DNA from: Methylophilus sp. Leaf416
GTDB lineage: Bacteria; Pseudomonadota; Gammaproteobacteria; Burkholderiales; Methylophilaceae
Length of the DNA: 64,000 bases
Reading direction: 5' to 3'
Assembly (NCBI RefSeq): GCF_001424665.1
Contig: NZ_LMQS01000002.1
Coordinates: forward strand, 124,001 to 188,000
Part shown: positions 59,509 through 64,000 of the stretch, piece after piece
Numbering within the stretch: position 1 is the first letter of the stretch
How the letters are laid out: each line of letters opens with the position of its first letter
Notes under the pieces: generated by a model
Database searches by the model: none
The model's input: only the letters and a program-made list of their open reading frames with translations
What the model was told of the DNA's origin: nothing
Made by a program: the position numbers and the translations under genes

Positions 59509-59571
59509 TCAGCATCAGGGCGACCAAGAGGTAACCGTTATGCCCAATTGCCAAATTAAAGGAGAGTGCGT

Positions 59572-60078
59572 ATGGCAATAGCAATCAACCCGGAACTGGA
59601 TTTGGTACTGGAAAAAGAAGTCGATGTATTACCGGAAGAAATTTGGCATGCATGGACGACACCGGAACATCTCAAACAATGGTTCTGTCCACTGCCATGG
59701 AAAACGATAGATTGTGAAATTGACCTGAAACCAGGCGGCCTTTTCCGCACCATCATGCAATCACCAGAAGGCCAGCAGTTTCCCAATAGTGGCTGTTACC
59801 TTGAAGTCATCTCCGGCAAGAAACTGACATGGACCAATGCGCTGGAACCCGGATTCAGGCCAGCCAAAAGCCCTGAACAGTCTCCCGGCCATGAATGCGC
59901 AGAATTCATGATGACGGCCAGTATCGTACTGGAAGCAATCACTAATGGAACTCGCTATACCGCTTATGCCTTGCATGCCGACGCAGCTTCTAAACAGCGG
60001 CATGAGGCGATGGGTTTTCAGGAAGGCTGGAGCGCGGTACTTGATCAGTTGGTGGCAGTCATCAAACAGTCGCGCTAG
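59572..60078 (+). CDS. SRPBCC/AHSA1-domain protein
   Basis: 168 residues from the ATG at 59572, with AAGGAG 7 bases upstream. [42 protein letters not shown] and a C-terminal [16 protein letters not shown] are typical of the activator-of-Hsp90-ATPase-like branch. It probably binds a small hydrophobic ligand; function unknown. Confidence 0.85.
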   Translation: MAIAINPELDLVLEKEVDVLPEEIWHAWTTPEHLKQWFCPLPWKTIDCEIDLKPGGLFRTIMQSPEGQQFPNSGCYLEVISGKKLTWTNALEPGFRPAKSPEQSPGHECAEFMMTASIVLEAITNGTRYTAYALHADAASKQRHEAMGFQEGWSAVLDQLVAVIKQSR

Positions 60079-60103
60079 CGGGTTTAGTGCTCACCAAGTT
60101 TGA

Positions 60104-60817
60104 TCAGGCCATGCGATGCAAAATGGCAGACAAGGCTTTCAGTTCTTTTTCGGCTTGTACATGATTGGGAAACAGACTAGCCTGCACCGCATAAAACCTT
60201 GCCGAATGGTTCATCTCTTTCAGATGCGCCATCTCATGGCAAATCACATATTGGATAATATGCGGCGGCGCTTGTATCAACCGCCAGTTGAGGCGTATCT
60301 GCCTGCGGCTATTACAACTCCCCCAGCGTGAGCGGGCATTTGAAAGTGCTACGCCAGTCACCTTTTCACCCATCTGGGCCGCTAGCAGTTCTACCCGCCG
60401 TTTAAAGTCCGGCAATGCCTGCTGTGCAAACCATTGCAATACTTTGCGGGCAACAAACGCCTGCTGATCTATTTGTGGCGACCTCACCAGTAACTGGTTG
60501 CCTTGCAGCACAACCGCTTTATTCGTCGCGTGATGCTGCAGCGACAGCACGATATCCTGCCCCATAAACATCAGCGGCTCGCCATCAACCCACTGCATCG
60601 GGCTCACATGGTTATTTTCACGCAATGCGAGTTTTTGCTGGATCCAGCTGGCTTTTTGCAATAATACTTGCTGTAGCTGGCTGGCGTTAATGCGTTTGGG
60701 GGCATGCACTACCAGGCCTTCAGCAGTAATTTTGAGGCCTATGGTTCTGCGCACCCGCAGATCGAGTTGATAAGCAATGGTTTGCCCGTCAGGCAATTGC
60801 AACACTTGTTCTATCAT
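60104..60817 (-). CDS. YgjP-like zinc metallopeptidase (DUF45)
   Basis: 237 residues. VRRTIGLKITAEGLVVHAP at the N terminus and the zinc motif YVICHEMAHLKEMNHSARFY (HExxH plus a third His) near 190. RSRWGSCNSRRQIRLNWRL is the family signature. Cytoplasmic; substrate unknown. Ten bases downstream of plsC. Confidence 0.88.
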   Translation of the reverse strand: MIEQVLQLPDGQTIAYQLDLRVRRTIGLKITAEGLVVHAPKRINASQLQQVLLQKASWIQQKLALRENNHVSPMQWVDGEPLMFMGQDIVLSLQHHATNKAVVLQGNQLLVRSPQIDQQAFVARKVLQWFAQQALPDFKRRVELLAAQMGEKVTGVALSNARSRWGSCNSRRQIRLNWRLIQAPPHIIQYVICHEMAHLKEMNHSARFYAVQASLFPNHVQAEKELKALSAILHRMA

Positions 60818-60827
60818 GTTGCCGTGA

Positions 60828-61544
60828 TCACAGGGATTGCATTTCGGTTTCTATCCAGTCTTCCACCAGTTTATTCACCGCATCCGGCTTCAGGCCAGTA
60901 GTATCAATCGGCTGACCAATCACTACCTGAATGACACCAGGATATTTAAGGATAGAACTCTTGCGCCAAAACCGGCCGGCATTGTGTGCGACCGGAACAA
61001 CGGTGCTGTTACTGTGCGACGCCAGCCAGGCGCCACCGATATGGTATTTGCCACGTGCACCCGGCGCAGTACGCGTGCCTTCAGGGAAAATAACCACCCA
61101 TAACCCACGCTTGAGACGGTCTTTGCCATGATTGACCAGTTTCTTCAAAGCCTCACGGCCCGAACTGCGATCAATGGGAATAGAACCTACCGCCCACAGA
61201 GCCCAGCCAAGAAATGGCAGCATCAGTAACTCTCTTTTAAGCACCCACACCTGTGGTGGAAAGATAGATTGTAAAGCGATGGTTTCCCAGGCGGATTGAT
61301 GCTTGCACAAAATCACTGAAGCCGAATCAGGAATATGTTCACGGCCTTTCACTTCATAGCTTAAGTTGCAGGTGATTTTCAGCCACCACAACACGCAGTC
61401 CGCCCATCGACTTACCCAGCGCGAGCGCGTGACCGCTGATGGCATGGGGATCAATATCAATGCAAATATTGAAAAAGGAATAGTTAATGCAAACAGCCCG
61501 ACATAAAACAACAGCGCCCGCATATACAACACGGCATTACCCAT
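60828..61544 (-). CDS. plsC: 1-acyl-sn-glycerol-3-phosphate acyltransferase
   Basis: 238 residues. One or two N-terminal helices, then the acyltransferase boxes: KHQSAWET (H-x4-E in place of the more common H-x4-D) and VIFPEGTRT. Second acylation in phosphatidic acid synthesis. Its start overlaps the gmhB stop (TAATG). Confidence 0.93.
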   Translation of the reverse strand: MGNAVLYMRALLFYVGLFALTIPFSIFALILIPMPSAVTRSRWVSRWADCVLWWLKITCNLSYEVKGREHIPDSASVILCKHQSAWETIALQSIFPPQVWVLKRELLMLPFLGWALWAVGSIPIDRSSGREALKKLVNHGKDRLKRGLWVVIFPEGTRTAPGARGKYHIGGAWLASHSNSTVVPVAHNAGRFWRKSSILKYPGVIQVVIGQPIDTTGLKPDAVNKLVEDWIETEMQSL

Positions 61545-62086
61545 TATCTATCCCCTGCAATAATGTCTTGCACGGCAGCGGCCAGGTCAGCCACCACAAT
61601 GGTATTTGCAGGCACTTCGGCCAGGTTGTAGGTTTCTTCGCCTTTGCCGGTTCTCACCAGATAAGGCTGGCAACCGGCATCAGCAAACGCTTGCAGATCG
61701 CGCAAGGCATCCCCAACGCCATAGACTTTACTAAGTTCCAGATTAAAACGCAGCCCGATTTCTTTTATCATGCCAGTTTTTGGTTTGCGGCACGCGCAAT
61801 TGTCACCGGCAGCATGCGGGCAATAAAACACCGCATCTATCCTGCCACCGGCTTGCGCGACGGCTTTATGCATTTTCTCATGTATGGCATTCAAGGTCGC
61901 CATATCAAAATAACCGCGCGCTATTCCTGACTGGTTGGTCGCGACAGCGACGCGGTAACCACGCTGGTTTAATAAGGCAATCGCTTCCAGGCTACCGGGA
62001 ATCGGGATCCACTCGTTAGGATTTTTAATAAAGGTCGCGCTGTCCTGGTTAATGACACCATCACGATCTAATATAACGAGTTTCAT
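61544..62086 (-). CDS. gmhB: D-glycero-beta-D-manno-heptose-1,7-bisphosphate 7-phosphatase
   Basis: 180 residues from the ATG at 62086 (GGAG 7 bases upstream). HAD phosphatase: LDRDGVINQD nucleophile motif, VATNQSGIARG and a zinc loop CPHAAGDNCACRKPKTGM. Part of LPS heptose synthesis. gmhB-plsC-ygjP next to glyS is a usual betaproteobacterial order. Confidence 0.93.
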   Translation of the reverse strand: MKLVILDRDGVINQDSATFIKNPNEWIPIPGSLEAIALLNQRGYRVAVATNQSGIARGYFDMATLNAIHEKMHKAVAQAGGRIDAVFYCPHAAGDNCACRKPKTGMIKEIGLRFNLELSKVYGVGDALRDLQAFADAGCQPYLVRTGKGEETYNLAEVPANTIVVADLAAAVQDIIAGDR

Positions 62087-62127
62087 CAACTTTCTCCGGC
62101 ATTCCTGAACAACAGGAATGTCTTACA

Positions 62128-64000
62128 TTAACTGGCTAATTTCGATAAATCTGCTACGCGGTTCATGGCCTGGTGCAACGTTGCCAGCAGGCCTAAACGG
62201 TTCGCCTTCAATGCAGGGTCTTCAGCATTGACCATGACATCCTCAAAAAATGTATCCACCGGTGCTTTAAGCGCAGCCAAGGCTTGCAATGAAGCGGCAT
62301 AATCACCGGTTTCAAACAGCTGGTCAGCCTTTGGTTTGGTATTTGCCAGCGCCTGGTGCAACGCTTTTTCGGCCGGCTCCTGCAGCAAGCTGGCGTTCAC
62401 TTCCGCCGTGACTTCGCCTTCGACTTTTTTCAGGATATTGCTGACGCGCTTGTTAGCGGCTGCCAACGCTGGCGCTTCCGGCAAGTTAGCGAAAGCCTGT
62501 ACCGCAGCTAAACGACGCGGCACTTCTGCCAGCTGGTTGGGTGACAACGACAGCACGGCATCTACTTCCAGCGCGCTGGCGCCCTGATCGCGCAGGTTGA
62601 CGGCCAGGCGGTCAAAACAGAATGCCTGGATCGCTTCCGCCACATCAGGATTGCCGTTAAATACGCTTAATGTTTGCGCAATCAGCTTGTCGAATGCCAA
62701 TGGTAAATCTGTTTCCATCAGCATGCGCAAAATGCCCAGCGCCTGACGACGCAAGGCAAATGGATCTTTATCGCCGGTTGGTTTTTCGCCTATGCTGAAT
62801 AAGCCGACTAAGGTTTCCAGTTTATCTGCCAGGGCAACCACTACACCGACCTGGCTGCGTGGCAGATCATCACCGGCAAAGCGTGGACGGTAATGGTCTT
62901 CAATCGCATAGGCGACATCATCGGCCAGCCCTTCATGCTGCGCATAGTAGCGGCCCATGATACCTTGCAGCTCAGGGAATTCACCGACCATATCTGTCAG
63001 CAAATCGACTTTGGATAAACGTGCCGCTTGCGCGACTTTTGCCACAAATCCATCACCTCCGATTTGCTGCGCGATCACAGAGGCAATCATCACCACACGC
63101 TCGTTCCGCTCACCCTGTGAACCTAGCTTGTTGTGGTACACCACTTTAGCCAGGCCAGCCAAACGGCTGTCCAGTGTCTTTTTCCTATCCTGGTCAAAGA
63201 AGAACTTGGCATCTGCCAGGCGCGGACGCACCACACGCTCATTACCACCAATCACTTTGCTGGCATCAGCCGGGTTGATATTGGAAACGATTAAAAACTT
63301 GTTGGTCAGTTTCCCGTTGGCGTCCAACAATGGAAAGTATTTCTGGTTCGCCTTCATGGTCAGTATCAGGCATTCTTGCGGTACAGCCAGAAATTCTTCT
63401 TCAAACTGGCCGAGCAACACATTGGGACGCTCCACCAGCGCAGTCACTTCATCCAGCAAGGCATCATCTTCAATCGGCTTGAGGTTTTCTTTGGCAGCAG
63501 CGGCTTGCAGTTGCTTTACAATTTCAGCACGACGGTCTGCAAAACTGGCAATCACAGCACCTTCGTCGGCTAATTGTTGCGCATAAGTGTCAGCAGAGCT
63601 GAGTGTCACCACTGGATTCTTCGCTTCAAAACGGTGGCCTAGCGTGGTATTGCTTGCGGTCAAACCCAAAGTGGAAACAGGGATAATCTCATCGCCATGC
63701 AATGCAACCAGTCCATGCGCCGGACGCACAAAGTTGACACTTTGCCAGCCGTCATTGATCTGGTAAGTCATCACTTTAGGGATAGGCAACTTGGCCAGCG
63801 TTTCATCAAGGGCTTTTTGCAGGCCTTTCTGCAAATTGGCCCCTGATTGCGTCGCATCCAGGAACAGGATATCCGCTTTGCCATCATTTTCTTTGCGCAA
63901 TCTGGCAACCGCAGATTCGTTTTCACCCAGCGCCTGCAGTTTCTTCAGTAACGCAGGTGTTGCATTGCCGCTGGCATCCAGACCTACAGTCGCTGGCATC
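62128..64000 (-). CDS. glyS: glycyl-tRNA synthetase beta subunit (partial)
   Basis: The 3' part (over 620 codons) of glyS; the 5' end lies beyond the right edge. Family blocks visible: TVGLDASGNATPALLKKL, VRPAHGLVALHGDEIIPV, FDQDRKKTLDSRLAGLAKV, GRYYAQHEGLADDVAYAIEDHYRPRFAGDDLP and DPFALRRQALGILRM. The C-terminal anticodon-binding-like domain is complete. Confidence 0.95.
   Translation of the reverse strand, partial: MPATVGLDASGNATPALLKKLQALGENESAVARLRKENDGKADILFLDATQSGANLQKGLQKALDETLAKLPIPKVMTYQINDGWQSVNFVRPAHGLVALHGDEIIPVSTLGLTASNTTLGHRFEAKNPVVTLSSADTYAQQLADEGAVIASFADRRAEIVKQLQAAAAKENLKPIEDDALLDEVTALVERPNVLLGQFEEEFLAVPQECLILTMKANQKYFPLLDANGKLTNKFLIVSNINPADASKVIGGNERVVRPRLADAKFFFDQDRKKTLDSRLAGLAKVVYHNKLGSQGERNERVVMIASVIAQQIGGDGFVAKVAQAARLSKVDLLTDMVGEFPELQGIMGRYYAQHEGLADDVAYAIEDHYRPRFAGDDLPRSQVGVVVALADKLETLVGLFSIGEKPTGDKDPFALRRQALGILRMLMETDLPLAFDKLIAQTLSVFNGNPDVAEAIQAFCFDRLAVNLRDQGASALEVDAVLSLSPNQLAEVPRRLAAVQAFANLPEAPALAAANKRVSNILKKVEGEVTAEVNASLLQEPAEKALHQALANTKPKADQLFETGDYAASLQALAALKAPVDTFFEDVMVNAEDPALKANRLGLLATLHQAMNRVADLSKLAS

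Overview
The window looks like a betaproteobacterial chromosome, most likely a methylotroph of the Methylophilaceae type. This is inferred from gene content (DUF2244-ctaC-ctaD, tsaB-rimI, gmhB-plsC, paired bacterioferritins) and protein style. No rRNA or other species marker is present.

Layout. 1-1754: start of a cytochrome c oxidase operon (DUF2244 protein, subunit II, beginning of subunit I). 2377-31178: one long minus-strand block that reads like a complete surface scavenging or signalling locus. In transcription order it holds an ECF sigma factor and FecR-like anti-sigma, a 1245-residue TonB-dependent receptor with an STN signalling domain, three paralogous Sec-exported four-cysteine proteins of unknown family, an RTX protein, a type I secretion system with two different ABC exporters plus adaptor and TolC, a compact type II secretion/type IV pilus-like machine (gspG-F-E, pilM-N-O-P-like, secretin, three more pseudopilins), and exbB-exbD-tonB. 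The order resembles the logic of haemophore (Has) loci but with different cargo.

31179-40933: accessory DNA behind tRNA-Leu(CAA). A P4-type integrase next to the tRNA, an AlpA-like regulator and a MobV-type relaxase define an integrative mobilizable element of about 7.3 kb (33565-40848). A second, decayed end of the same kind lies at 31497, bounding a 2 kb cargo segment (PEP-CTERM protein, lipoprotein, 41-residue exported peptide). Inside the element are two kinds of short repeat on the same roughly 11-bp lattice. One is a run of eight self-matched heptamer pairs (35089-35301), next to a SinR/Cas2-like gene. The other is two sets of four iteron-like repeats flanking a helix-hairpin-helix gene. 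I regard the heptamer-pair array as the most novel signal in the window.

40987-64000: ordinary core genes: queA, a lytic transglycosylase, proS, a TPM/TPM/LemA cluster, a degenerate uracil-DNA-glycosylase-like gene, rimI, tsaB, panB, a deoxynucleoside kinase, folK, pcnB, a cobalamin adenosyltransferase, murI, ilvE, an SCO protein, a two-subunit bacterioferritin pair with Fur-controlled bfd, a DMT transporter, an SRPBCC protein, a YgjP-like metallopeptidase, plsC, gmhB and the 3' part of glyS.

All start choices, family names and structures are from reading alone; no search or folding was run.
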